Assembly: GCA_023053575.1 (NCBI GenBank) | Contig: JAKZAP010000008.1 | Span: 8,420,034 to 8,484,033, forward strand | DNA: 64,000 nucleotides | Source of the DNA: Branchinecta lynchi | Taxonomy: Eukaryota > Arthropoda > Branchiopoda > Anostraca > Branchinectidae | Reading direction: 5' to 3' | Shown here: positions 34,301 through 47,500 of the stretch, piece by piece | Layout: every line of letters starts with the position of its first letter | Numbering within the stretch: position 1 is the stretch's first letter | Program-made: the position numbers and the translations under genes | The notes under the pieces: generated by a model | The model's input: only the letters and a program-made list of their open reading frames with translations | The model's database searches: none | What the model was told of the DNA's origin: nothing

Positions 34301-37300
34301 AATCGGATCTGAATGAAACTTGGCAAGTGGAAAGAGCTGTCGTCTCAGATGTTCCACGTGCAGTCCGGACCGGATCCGATATTTGTGGGGGGAGTTGGAG
34401 GGAGCCACCGAAAATTTTGTGAAACGCTTGGAGTCGAGAGATTGGGATAGAATCTGGTAAGAAAAACAAGCATAAGCCCTGTAGACACGTTCTTGATAGG
34501 GGCTTACCGGGACTCTTTGGGGGGAGTTGGATGAGGTTTCCCGGAATTCCAGTGATCGCGAGTTATGATGAGTCATAGATGACATATTTTAGGGTTCGGA
34601 CCGAATCCGAGCACGGTGCTCGAGCAATTTCCCGAAAAATGCTCAGATTCGAGTGAAACTTGATAGGCGGTAAGAGAAGATGATTAATTTATGTGTCCGA
34701 ACCAGATTCGGCCGTGGCAGGGGGAGGGTACCGGAAATAGTGTGGCACGTTTAGGAGTCAAACGAGTGGATCTAAAATTAAGGGAAGAAAAGTAATATGC
34801 CCTAGATGATCCGACGGAATGCCAGAAATACTCAGACTCGAGTCAAGCCAGATTTCCTATTTCTAGGTCCGAACCTAGGGAGGTTGAAGGTGGTATTTTG
34901 TGACATTATCATCTGCTTTGTTCCATTACCTAGGCCTACTCGTACCAAGTGCAATATGAGTTTTTTATAGCTGAATTTGTCTGAATCTAGCCTACATGTA
35001 AAATAAGTATAGTATAAAATAGCTAGGATGTATTACTGCAGGTCTGATTAAATAGATAGGCCAAAATCAGTAATAGAAACGAAATATTTGCTGTGATTCA
35101 CAGAAAGCCAGCAAATTCATGCTAGGGTCCACATTACTTTTCATAGCTACCCTATCAACACCTATCTATTTAAAAATCAATCACTTTAGCCACTTGCTAA
35201 TGCTGCACGTAAACTTTATCGAAATATTTTCTTTCACTGTAAATAACATTCAAATCAACATATTTCTCTTATCCGAATATCATTACCTCTCTGTTAGATC
35301 TTTCAAAACAGCAAATGGTAGAAGGAGAAGTCTTAAAATTCTAAGAAATCATGTAAACAGAACTTCCCAGTTGTTGTTTTTTTATGGCACTAGCCTTTCG
35401 TCCAAGTGCCATACAGCGATTGTAATTTGTGTCCGTCAGTCGGTCCTGGTTTTGCTAGTTCGGGCACTTCTAGATAAGCTTGGACGATGAAGCTTGGCAG
35501 GCATATCAGGAACTAGACCAGATTAAATTATAAATGATCACTTCCCCGATCCGACCATCTGGAGGGGAGTGGAGGGAGGGGGAATCCGGAAAAATTAGAT
35601 ATTTTTAGCTTACGAAGGGGTGATCGGATCTTAATGAAACTTGATATATGGAAGGACCTCGTGTCTCAGACCCTCTATTTTAAATGCAGACCGGATCCGG
35701 TGAAATTGGGGGGAGTTGGAGGGGGAAACCGGAAATCTTGGAAAACACTTAGAGTGGAGGGATCCGGATGAAACTTGGTGGAAAGTACAAGCAAAAGTCT
35801 TAGATACGTGACTGATATAACCGGAACGGATCCGCTCACTTTGGGGGAGTTGGGGGGGGGGAGAAGTCCGAATTTCTAGTGATCCCGCGAGTTCGGTGCT
35901 TCCTGGTGTGCTGGGACGATGGAAATTGACAGGCATGTCAGGGACCCGACCAGATTAAGTAGGAAATCGTCAATTCCCCGATTCGTCCATCTGGGGGGGG
36001 GGGGAGTGGAGGGAGGGTGAAGCCAAAATCTGAGGTATTTTTAGCTTGCGAACGGGTGATCGGATCTTGATGAAAGTTGATATTTAGGAATACCTCGTGT
36101 CTCAGACATCTCCCTTTAAATCCGGGCTGGATCCGATGACACTGGGGGGAGTTGAAGGAGGGAACCGGAAATTTTGAGAAACGATTAGAGTGGAGGGATC
36201 GGGATGAAACCTGCTGGGAAAAACAACCACAAGTCCTAGACGTGTCGTTGACATAGCCGGACCGGATCAGGGCACTGTGGGGGAGTTGGGTTGGGGGTCC
36301 GGATTTCTAGCGATCCCGCTAGTTCGTCATACTTTCTGATACTTATTTTTCAACGATTTTCATTAAATTTTCATGATAGAGATAATTTAGTCTTGCACCG
36401 GGTCTATTCTTGTTGGCCGGGAACGTGTTGCGTTGCCGTGAAACGAACGGCGAGTTTTGTCGGTTTATTTCAAGTCCTGTCGGTACAAATTGGAGCCATA
36501 AAGGCAAAAGGCTATAGTGACGCCCTTACCCACGGCGAATTACGTTGGGAACTGTACTGGGTTTCAGGAAAGGCTTCAAATCGGATAAGAGGCCGGCAGA
36601 CCGACTTTCATTATATGGATGTTCCACGTGCACGTCCGACCCTTAGCTGAGACCCTTAGCTGAAATACAATATCCTGCCTACCCTTGCAGGTGCCATAAA
36701 AGCTTTCAGCTCTTGTTGAACCATATTTTGCGGCAGAGAAGTAGCTCGCCCGGATTAATCAAAACTAGAAATTCTCGACGTAAAATTTTGTTACATAGAC
36801 AAATAGAGATTCAGTACAGGGAAATGAGTACGTACTGGATCTGTAACTGGGATAGGCCGATTATCGACCATAAAACGATTGTGAACGAAAAGTGAGCGTT
36901 AACGAAACCAATAAATGCTGAAAGAGGAGATAGGATACACTTTGAAGTGTAGATCTGTAGAGCGGGAATGGATGGAATTACCACTGAAGTGTGATTAATA
37001 ATTATCTTGAGTATGACGTGTCCTTTAATTAAGCACTGTAGGCTATGCTGATACGCTGAACTACGGGGAAGGTCGCAGGAAGTGTGATAGGAAGGACATC
37101 ATTTTAATGCATTCCATCGCGGGCAAGCTAGATTAAACCCGAACGTGAAAGAAACGTATATATCTTTTAATAAGTTCACGGGCTCCATCGGAAATGGGAT
37201 CTTCTACAGGTTTGTTATATATTTTTGGCTGACAGATGAGCTTACCTATCTTTCACAGGAGGCAAGAGGCGGTACGCAAGATGAAGAATGGAAGAAGGAT

Positions 37301-38854
37301 TCATAATTTTATGCTCAGTTTCATGGGTTTGATTACAAATATTGGTCTCGTTCATGGCATTACCTTTTAATTTCCTATAGCCTACGAAGAACAGTAAAGA
37401 AACGATTCGAGACGAGAGGAAGTTGACGTTTAAGTAGATACACCCTGAGATGCTTGCTGGTTCAGATTTAACTGATACAAGATAACTGAGAGCTAGTCAA
37501 CAATTCTCAACCTCTTCTGATTTTGAATTTTGGGATCCCAAAACGTAAGTGGAAGGATACCTACGACATCGCAAAAGTTGTCCGTCTGTTCGTCTGTCTG
37601 TCTGTCTGTGAGCACGAAAACTCTCGAAGGGAATGGGATAATTTAATGAAGCTTCTTAGGAGGATCCTTCGGGGCAAGGAAAAGGTCGCGTATTTGGATT
37701 AAACTTGGTGTGAGGATTCTTTGGGTCAAGGGACAGGTCGAGTTCGTAGATGGGTTCTGTATTATAGGGGTTAACACACATGCTGAATCCATATCTGAAC
37801 TTGGTTTTCTCAGATGATTTGCTTTTGGCCTGAATCTGTTTCTAAATTTTAATAGTAAAAATATTCCAGGAGTCTGGCTAAGACTGGATCTGGCGGCAAA
37901 GACAAAACCTAATTGTCTATATCGAATATTAAATTTGTGGGATCCCATCGAAACCTTTGGTCTTGTTCCATTACTGTTCAATTTCTAGGATCCTTTAATA
38001 ATGTGTTTAATGGATACAGCCAACACTAGGAAAACACCACACTGTAAGAAGACACCAAGCAAAAGGAAATGGAACTTCTACTTCGTGGTCAACCTGCCAT
38101 TTTCTGCCCCTTTCCCCGCGAATAAGCTCGAGAAATAAAAAAAAGACACGCAAGAACATGCTCAACACGGAAAGAACATGAGTCCTACTCCTTTTTTCAC
38201 ACCAACAAGGTCGACAACCAGAAGAAGGGACAGGGTGTTAAATCTAGAGGTTAAACTATAAATTTGTAAGATGCCGAACCACAGAATATGATATTTATCT
38301 GTAAAGGTGTTAGCTGCCGACCCGTGAAGGTTTCACTGGTTCTGGTATGCCGTGCCTTTCTTAGTATCTGCTCTTTTTTTTAGTACTCGAGTTGTGACGA
38401 TGACGATCATAGAAGAACGGGTAAATTAGTAAATTAGTTGCCGACCCCTGACGGGACACTATATTGTATACTGAAAATTCCGGAGCCTAAAAGAAGGCAC
38501 GTTGTAGAATCTCCTTTTCAACGCAAAGAAGCTCGAGTACTAAAATGTGGCACGCCAGAAAACGGGTCCTAAAAAGGCACGTTGGAGAATTACCTTGTTT
38601 TATCCCAAGAAGCTCGAGTACTAAAAAGAGGCACGCCAGAAAATGGGTCCAAGGCATGTTATAGCACCCCTATTTTATTCTTTCAAGCTTCTTTTAGAAG
38701 CTCTTTTATCACCTATGATAAGCCAAGCAGAAAACGGGCCCTGCGACTTTCTATATGCGAATCAAGCTGGAAATCGAAGAGAAGGCACAGTGAAGAGCAA
38801 GAAACGTCACGCAAAGAACGTTGTTGATTGGTTTACAAAGGAGGGATGCGTGAC
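25373..38854. repeat. Copy 2 of the 13.5-kb duplication
   Basis: The first base after the gap (GTATAAGTTAAAG) corresponds to 11,795. The match runs to TGCGTGAC at 38,854, the counterpart of the last bases before the gap. After that the sequence continues uniquely into the satellite array. Features listed for copy 1 recur here at about +13,575 to +13,597. Confidence 0.95.
30385..31348. mobile_element. Second assembly copy of the hAT-like element
   Basis: Same ends and same CCTGTGAC flanks as 16,798-17,759. Length differs by two bases, in homopolymer runs. Confidence 0.85.
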
Positions 38855-41338
38855 GTTTCTTGTTCTTCCCGAGGGTTAACTGGTGAGTTTCGGACGGGGC
38901 TATGTCAATGGTGAAGGGTGAAAAATGTGTTAGTTGCCGACCCCTGATGGGATAGCATAATGTTTACCGCCACCTCCGGAGCCTAAAAGAAGGCACGTTA
39001 TAGAATCCCCTTTATTATGGGATTCTAGCTCAAGTACTAAGAAGAAGCACGCCAGAAAACGGATACTAGATACTGTAAGTAGAATAGTTGCCGACCCCTG
39101 CCTAGTTGTGTAGCCTACCGATGCCTCTAGAGCCTAAAAGTGATAAACTAAAGAGGGGCACGCAAAAAAATGGGTCCTAAAACGGCAAGTTATGGAATTC
39201 CCGTTTTTAACGCCAAGACATCCGAGAACTAAAAAGATACACTCCAAAAAACGTGTCCTAATAAGGCACGTTACGGAATTCCTCTTTTCTAACGCAAAGA
39301 CGCTCGCGTACTAAAAAGAAGCACGCGAAAACACGGGTCCTAAAAGGTCACGTTACGGATTCCCTTTTTTAACGCAAAGACGCTCGAGTACTAAAAAGAA
39401 GCACGCCAAAAAACTGATCCTAAAAGGCACTTAATAGAATCACCGTAACCCAAAGAAGTCGAGTACTAAATAAAGGCACGCAGAAAAGGGTCCTAAAAAG
39501 GCACGCCGAAAAAGAGACCTAAAAAGGCACGCCAAAAAAGGGTCTTAAAAAGGCACGGCAGAAAAGGGTCCTAAAAAGGCACCTTATAGAATCACCTAAC
39601 CCAAAGAAGTCGAGTACTAAAAAAAGGCACGCCAGAAAAGGGTCCTAAAATGCAATGCCACGCCAGAAAAGGGACCTAAAAAGGCTCGCCAGAAAAGGGT
39701 CATAAAAAGGCACTTAATAGAATCACCTAAAGCATTGTCCTAATAGGTGTAATAAGGTGAATAGCGCTATACGCGATGTTTACGTCTTAACACACACGCC
39801 TGTTCAAATACAACCCAAGAGGTTCTTATCAATGCGGCTTCCGGTGTTGCCAAGGTAATACAATTTTTCGAGCTCTAAAAATATCCGAAAAGGTTCTTGG
39901 TACTACTTGAAGTACACGAGTACAATATAACGCAAACTATACTGTAAAAAAGCTATTAAAATAACGGATGGACAGCATTGATCCTCGAACTGACGAAAAG
40001 CCCTCGTAATAGAACAGAAACGTGCTTTGTTAAGAAAAGTTGTTTCTTTAGCTTCCAACAAAGTAGAACTGTTGTGCTTTCTTTGGCAACCCTGACGACG
40101 CTGCGCCTCTCCTCGGCCCGCTGGCGGAACCAACCGAGCGATCTGATTCGCCCTGCATAAGCCAGAATAGAACGCTAGTCTATTCTCCTTATTCACCTTA
40201 TTACAGCGCGCTCCGAGGAAAAGAGGAATCTGTAATAAGTGTTATACGCGGTAATACACCTATTAGGACAATGCTTAACCCAAAGAAGTTGAGCGCTAAC
40301 AAAAGGCGGTCCTAAAAAGGCACGCCAGAAAATGGTCCTAAAAAGGCACGCCAAAAAAGTGTCGTAAAAAGGCATGTTATAGAATCACCTTTTATAGCCC
40401 ATAGAAGTCGAGTACGAGTACCAAAAAAAGCGAGTAGATGTCGAGTACCAAAAAAAGGCACGCCAGAAAAGGGTCCCAAAAAAGGCACGCCAGAAAATGG
40501 TCCTAAAAAGACACGCCAAAAAAGTGTCGTAAAAAGGCACGTTATAAAAACCTTTTATAGCCCATAGAAGTCGAGTACGAGTACCAAAAAAAGCGAGTAG
40601 AAGTCGAGTACCAAAAAAAGGCACGCCAGAAAAAGGTCCTAAAAAGGCACGCCATAAAAGGTGATTCTATAACGTGCCTTTTACGACACTTTTTTGGTGT
40701 GCCTTTTTGTCGAGTACCAAAAAAAGGCACGCCAGAAAAGGGTCCCAAAAAAGGCACGCCAGAAAATGGTCCTAAAAAGGCACGCCAAAAAAGTGTCGTA
40801 AAAAGGCACGTTATAGAATCACCTTTTATAGCCCATAGAAGTCGAGTACCAAAAAAAGGCACGCCAGAAAAGGGTCCCAAAAAAGGCACACCAGAAAATG
40901 GTCCTAAAAAGGCACGCCATTAAAGGTGATTCTGTAACGTGTCTTTTACGACACTTTTTTGGCGTGCCTTTTTGTCGAGTACCAAAAAAAGGCACGCCAG
41001 AAAAGAGTCCCAAAAAAGGCACGCCAGAAGATGGTCCTAAAAAGGCACGCCAAAAAAGTGTCGTAAAAAGGCACGTTATAGAATCACCTTTTATAGCCCA
41101 TAGAAGTCGAGCACCAAAAAAAGGCACGCCAGAACAGGGGCCCAAAAAAGGCACGCCAGAAAAAGGCACGCAAGAAAACGATCCCAAAAAAAGGCACAGA
41201 CGGTGCATGCCTCCTGGTGCAAGCGTGCCTTCTTTTAGTATGCCGTGCCTCTTTTTAGTACGTGTGCCTCTTTTTAGTAGGCGTGCCTCCTGCACCATGC
41301 CGTGCCGTGCCGTGCCTCTTTTTAGTCGATCCCGTTTT
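38480..41338. repeat. GGCACGCCAGAAAA / TCGAGTACTAAAAA satellite array
   Basis: Units combine AGTCGAGTACTAAAAA, GGCACGCCAGAAAA, GGTCCTAAAAAGGCACG and TTATAGAATCACC. Several are in inverted orientation (GTGCCTTTTACGACAC). The array ends at 41,338 with TGCCTCTTTTTAGTCGATCCC, the same terminus as the element at 49,276-49,518. Open frames of up to 159 codons through it are not genes. Confidence 0.9.
39731..40275. mobile_element. Inverted-repeat element inserted in the satellite, TAA target duplication
   Basis: Ends AGCATTGTCCTAATAGGTGTA and its exact reverse complement, flanked by TAA on both sides, within the array phrase ATCACCTAACCCAAAG. A 3-bp TWA duplication is typical of PIF/Harbinger. The 545-bp interior has no transposase. 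Confidence 0.78.
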
Positions 41339-41377
41339 ATATATGTGATAGTTCATTTCTTCTCTCTCTTTGTTTAG

Positions 41378-41584
41378 CGCTACAGATAACGAAAAGGCAC
41401 TTATCAACTTCACCATGGGTCTCATCAAATGCTACTTCGATGTTCTCGAGCGCCGTTTCGGATTGGTTGACGAGGCTCGACGTCATCGACCAGAAAGCGC
41501 TGTTGTCCTTGTGCGTTCGCTGGATAAGCTGTACAACAAGTTGCAGACGCTTGGACAAACATTGCCTGATGTCGATTTTGGGAG
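41378..41584 (+). CDS. VPS51: VPS51 exon (first found)
   Basis: Acceptor is a long CT tract, CTCTTTGTTTAG|CGC; donor GGGAG|GTAAGC. Phase 2 in and out. It encodes a helical middle segment beginning [11 protein letters not shown] and ending PDVDFG. The acceptor lies only about 40 bases after the end of the satellite array at 41,338. Confidence 0.82.
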
Positions 41585-44500
41585 GTAAGCATACAAAGGT
41601 GGTTGACGCTGAAAGATTTCTTACCTATATTAGAGATTCACTCAACGTCCTAATCTTTACATTCGTTGTCACTTTTTAATTGGAGCTTCAAAAACCGGAT
41701 AGGTGAATACTGGACTTCCCTGAAAGTAAATGCAAAAAATAGTCATCAGTTTAAAGCAGGACCGTTACCTGGCTGACATTCAATTTAGTGTACATTATGT
41801 CGTGAGAAATTTGTAGAGGCGAAAGCCTTTTTAGTGTAATTACCTGGTAATTACATCATTATTATTATATTATTATTGTTTCAGATTTCGAATTTCCTTC
41901 GTCATTTTTATCCACCCTAACGACACCACTACGAAGTTCGTACCAGATTTGAGCGATCTTCCTAACCAAATGAGAGTAGCGAAGTTGTACCTTCCCTCCA
42001 TTTTGTAGAGAGACCTGATTGAAACATTCAAATTAATCCATGGAAGTTCTGACGATTTTGAAGTGATTGATGTAGTAAGATTCAGCATTAACCGTCATCA
42101 TCCGGACAAGCTTGCAAAATCAGGATTCCACAAGGACGTTTTTAAGTGGGGTTTTGACAACAGAATTGTTTATCCTCGAACAGCCTTACCGAAGATGCGG
42201 TTAATGCTGAATCGATCAATAGTTTCAAGTGCATTGTTGATGAGATTTTTAACTCTGATCAGTTCGGCTACTCCAAATTTCTTAGAGTTATTTAGAGGCG
42301 AAAGCCTTTTCTTTTGATTTGTATTATTATTATTACTACAATGGTTTTTGTATTTACCGTGTTTGGACCTTTTCTACGAGGACTAGGCACCTGCTTGTTG
42401 TGTGAGTATTCCTTCAGCTCAAGCTGGCTGCGAATCATTTGACTGCGCGATTAACGGATACGCTCGGGATCATCCTACCATTTGCCGTGCCTAGATCGAC
42501 CCCTTCCGAGTTGCGAGTTCAAACGTGTCGCATCATCTAGTGGCGCGATTTGGAAGCATCCTAATGGGCAAGCTTAAAACAGATCTTGAAGGACTCTTCG
42601 TACCTATAATGCCTGCGCAACCTACTTAAAGGCACAGAAAACTTGACTACGCAACTTTCGGCCATCAAACCGACCTGGGGGGCTTAGATAAAGATACAGG
42701 GACCTATTGTTGACAGGACCCCCATTCTGTGTTATCTCGAACCCCCTCCTTAGTGTTACACTGTAATTATGCACTTATGCAATGTAAAAGTTCACCTTTG
42801 GCCTTGTTTCGGCCATAGTATTGGGGTAGTAATCAAGAGGTCGTGCGTCCTATTCCTACTCCCGGCACAAAAACCTTTTGCTTTTTTTTCTACTAACTCA
42901 AAAGTCGAATCTCGGAAACTGTCCGGAAACTGCAATGGTCGTAACGAGAATTTTTCTTACTCTCAATATCGACTCAGGGTACATTCTTGATATGTCAGCT
43001 AGCTCCCCGAGTCAAGTTTGAGTCAAGTTTTCTGTTCCTTTAAGTAATCGATTCATCCATTCTTAAAATCGGAGGCCCGAATTTCATATGGTACATCTTA
43101 AGCCCGTAATGACATCTCAAGTTTGCTACAGTCGCTATTGTTGATGCATATAATGCTGACGGCGGTTGTTACAGTTACGTAACAGTTACATAAATTTTCC
43201 CTGTTTTGCTAGAAGTCAACTGGCTTAGAAAATGTCTTAGAACAGCCGAATCCGTGGGCAATTCGTGAAAGCAGAGTCGAGTTTCAAAGTATTAACTTAT
43301 TTTAAAATAGGCTACTGTAACGTAAACAGTCCGAGGAGCTATTCTGAGGTAAGTTATTACAAATTTGTACTGCTTTGAACACGCAAAAGACGTCTAGGAC
43401 ATTTTTCGAAATCTGACTGATAGGCGAGTAGTATAATTGTAAGTGCTTTAAACTTCAGACACTCAGATATTTGTACAATTTCCTCCATGGCCAAGTTCTC
43501 GTTTTGCGAAACATAGCTTTCTCCTTGCCAATGCAAATCTTTTGTTTTTAGGGCTAGTACTGACCTCATATCCAAAGCGGCGCGTTATCATTGCAACTTG
43601 GTATTTGAGAGTCTCAAAACGTCATTTGGGAAGTCTCTCGATCTTCTGCGAGAAGAAATTGCAGGTTCTGCGATCTCAGAAGGAGACAGGAGTCCTACTG
43701 GAAGTATTCCGGATTTGGTGTCCCGGATTTTGACAGCTGTTGGTGACAACTTAAAGACAGCCTTGTCAACACTTGAGGTAACGGCTTAAATGTTACCTTT
43801 TTGCGAAACTTAACATATAAAAGAGAGTCATAACAGAAATTTTATTTCGAAACATAACAGGTCATAACATAAATATCCTCGGTATCCAAGATATAATTTA
43901 ATTCGGGATGCGTATCCTTGCGAAAAAACCGTTGTCCGAGATATGCTTTGAATGAATGAATAAAATTTATTTCCCATATTTAAGGCACAATTTACAAATG
44001 GAGTATGAAAGAAAAGACAAGAAAAGAAAGAAAAAATAAGACAAGAAGACACAACATGTAACACATAAATTTTGATACTCTTGAATCTCTATTTTATTAT
44101 CACTAGACGCAGGTTGAGAGAGAGAGAAAGAGAACAATATGCAAAAGCGAGACGGATGGACTAAGCGCTAAACGTACGGTACCGGTGCGTGCCGAGTATT
44201 GTGAACGATGGCCCGAATCGCTGGAACGGCCTAGACACGGGTGACCGTCGAGGCTCGATGGAACTATCGTGCCGGCCGCATGCCGCTACAAAAAGCGAGG
44301 ATTTTGGAATCCCTATTCTGATCTGTTATCGAACTTCTGGCAGTATAGCCCTGGGCTGGCTGCCAATCGGGCGTGTTTGAGGTGATTTTTGAAAAATAAG
44401 TATCTTCCGTAGTTTCACGTGTATTGTTGTTCTTTTCCGAAATAAATCTAGGAGTGTGCTTTGGGACAGAAGCCTTGCTTCTTCTTCCTTTGAAGTTGAG

Positions 44501-47500
44501 CGGAAGGACCTTAGTTTAGCGCAGTTCTTCTTCTTCCTCCTGAAATTCAGAAACTCTTGACGAGCAGAGCGTTATTTTAGCAGCGTAACTAGGTTGTGGT
44601 TGAAGTAGACCATGACTAATCACACTGTTTTGTCGGGTTTTTTATGGCACTTGAGCTTACTCAAGTGCCATATAGCGATTGTAATTTCTGTCCGTCAGTC
44701 GGTCTGTCGGTCTGTCGGTCCCGGTTTTGCTAGTTCGGGCACTTCCAGAAAAGCTAGGACGATGAAACTTGGCAGGCATATCAGGAACTGGACCAGATTA
44801 AATTAGAAATTGTCGCTTCCTCGATCCGACCATCTGGAGGGGAGTGGAGGGAGGGGGAATCCGGAAAAAATAGGAAAAATTATATATTTTTAGCTTACGA
44901 ACGGGTGATCGGATCTTAATGAAACTTGATATATGGAAGGACTTCGTGTCTCAGACCCTCCATTTTAAATCCAGACCGGATCCGGTGACACTGGGGGGAG
45001 TTGGAGGGGGAAACCGGAAATCTTGGAAAACACTTAGAGTGGAGGGATCCGGATGAAACTTGGTGGAAAGTACAAGCAAAAGTCCTAGATACGTGACTGA
45101 TATAACCGGAACGGATCCGCTCACTTTGGGGGAGTTTGGGGGGGGGGAGAAGTCCGAATTTGTAGTGATCCCGCGAGTTCCATGCTTCCTGCTGTGCTGG
45201 GACGATGGAAATTGACAGGCATGTCTGGGACCCGACCAGATTAAATAGGAAATCGTCAATTCCCCGATTCGACAATCTGGGGGGGGGGGGGGAGTGGAGG
45301 GAGGGTAAAGCCAAAATTTGAGGTATTTTTAGCTTGCGAACGGGTGATCGGATCTTGATGAAAATTGATATTTAGGATGACCTCGTGTCTCAGACATCTC
45401 ACTTTAAATCCGGGCCGGATCCGATGACACTGGGGGGGGGAGTTGAAGGAGGGAACCGGAAATTTTGAGAAACGCTTAAAGTGGAGGGATCGGGATGAAA
45501 CTTGGTGGGAAAAACAAGCACAGGTCCTAGACACGTCATTGACATAACTGGACCGGATCCGGGCACTGTGGGGGAGTTGGGGTGGGGGTCCGGATTTCTA
45601 GCGATTCCGCGAGTTCGGCATACTTCCTGATGTCCTAGGGCGATGAAACTTGGCAGGTATGTCAGGGATCCGAAGAGATTGACTTGAGAACAGCCGTTTC
45701 CCCGACCCGACCATCGTGGGGGGAGTGGGTGGATGGGGAGTCCGGAATCTAGTGGCGTGCATAACTTTTGAACGGGTGATCGGATTTGAATGAAACTTGT
45801 CCGGTGAGCTATCGCCTCGGACGTTCAGTGTCACGTCTGGGTCGGGTCCGATACCTGTGAGGATGGGGGGGGGGTGGAAAACTCAAGAAACTGTAAAAGC
45901 AGAGGGATTGGGACGAAACTTTATGGATGGAACAAGCATTAGGCCTAGATGAAATTGACCATGCCAGATGGTTTCGGGGCTCTGTGGGGGGAGCTGGAGG
46001 GGGTTTCCTGGAATTCCGGTAGTCGTGAGTTAGAATAGTTCCAGACAGGGGCGGATCCAGGGGGGGGGGCGAGGGGGGCGATCGCCCCCCCTAGACGGGC
46101 TGTAATTGTTTTGTTTTGTTTACTGCACTTACGGAAGTCTGCATTAATGCATGTTCTAACTACTGTAACTAGACTCTAGAACCTTTTACACTACGTTCAA
46201 CCCACAGCTTTTCTTCTGTCAAGCTAGCCTCGACTATTTCTCACCTCATAGCTCGCTCATAGCATAGCAACAATTTTAGCTAGATTCGAGACGCAACGCA
46301 ACCGGACCTGGTAAAAAGAAACATTTCGTTCCAGTGTATAGTGAAATTTGAACATCCGTCACGAGGACTTTCGTCGTTTAAGCGATATTAATGTCGGAAA
46401 ACGCGGACAAAAGAAACTTGACAGACAGGTTTGCGAACAGTGGAGCCAGGAAGCTTGAATTTTTCTTGTAAACAGTTGTAAGTTGATCAAGTACAGTTTT
46501 TGTAAGCATTATTGTAATATATAAAACCAAATTTTCGTTAAATAAGAGACCGACAGGGACACTTAAAACACGAAAAAAATCAGCCTTGTGGCCGACAAAA
46601 AGGCCACTACCCCCACTTTTTTCGGTAAGAATCGCCCCCCCTAGAACGATAGGCTGGATCCGCCCCTGGTTCCAGATGTAAGACGACAACGAAACTTTGC
46701 AGGCATATTAGCGACCCGAATTATCTTGACTTAAGAACCTGACACAACATACCCCCGGAAACTTCCGTTCCTAGATCCGAGCAAGGGGGCAAGGGGAGCA
46801 AGAGAAGAGAAATATGGAAATTGACTTCTATAAATTGCGAACGAGTGGTCTGATTCGAGTGAAACTTCATGGGTGATACGAATCGATGGCCTCGACATGT
46901 AAAACATGCGTTCGAACTATATGCGACCACGATTAGGGGAATTGGGGGTGGGGGGACCTTTGACATGCACAAAACCCAAACGGATGGACCGAATGAGATG
47001 CAAATTCGACAGTGCCGAGTTTATGCGGCCTAGAATTGTTATTTGGCGTCCGGGACGGATTCGGCCAAGGTAGGGTGGGTACTGGAAACTTGCAGATAGG
47101 CTATGCTCCAATTTCAGTCAAACTTGATGGACAGGAACAGGGAATTAAGAGATTGGGCCCGGAACGGCTCCGACAACGTTGGTGGGGGGGGGGGGTACCG
47201 GAGCTTTCCAAAAATGCTCAGATTCGAGTGAAACTTGATAGATGGTATAAACGAAGAAGCTTTAGGTAGTCGATTTTTTTTTTATTCCGAACCAGATTCG
47301 GCCACGGTAGGTGGAGATAGAGTGAGTACCGGAAATCGTGTAGCACGTCTAAGGATCAAACAAATGGATTTATTGGGATGAAAGTTTGAACAGTCATGTG
47401 CATTTGCTACAGACAATCGAGACGATGCCGGAACTGCTCAGAAATGAGTGAAACTAAATATCCTGTTTCTATTTCCGAACCGCATTTTTGTATTGCGGGT

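Noticed and set aside
11795..38854. True segmental duplication
   Set aside because: Breakpoints coincide exactly with the 100-N gap and differences are of sequencing-error type.
40819..41377. Overlapping 159-codon frames on both strands
   Set aside because: Both read through the GGCACGCCAGAAAA satellite.
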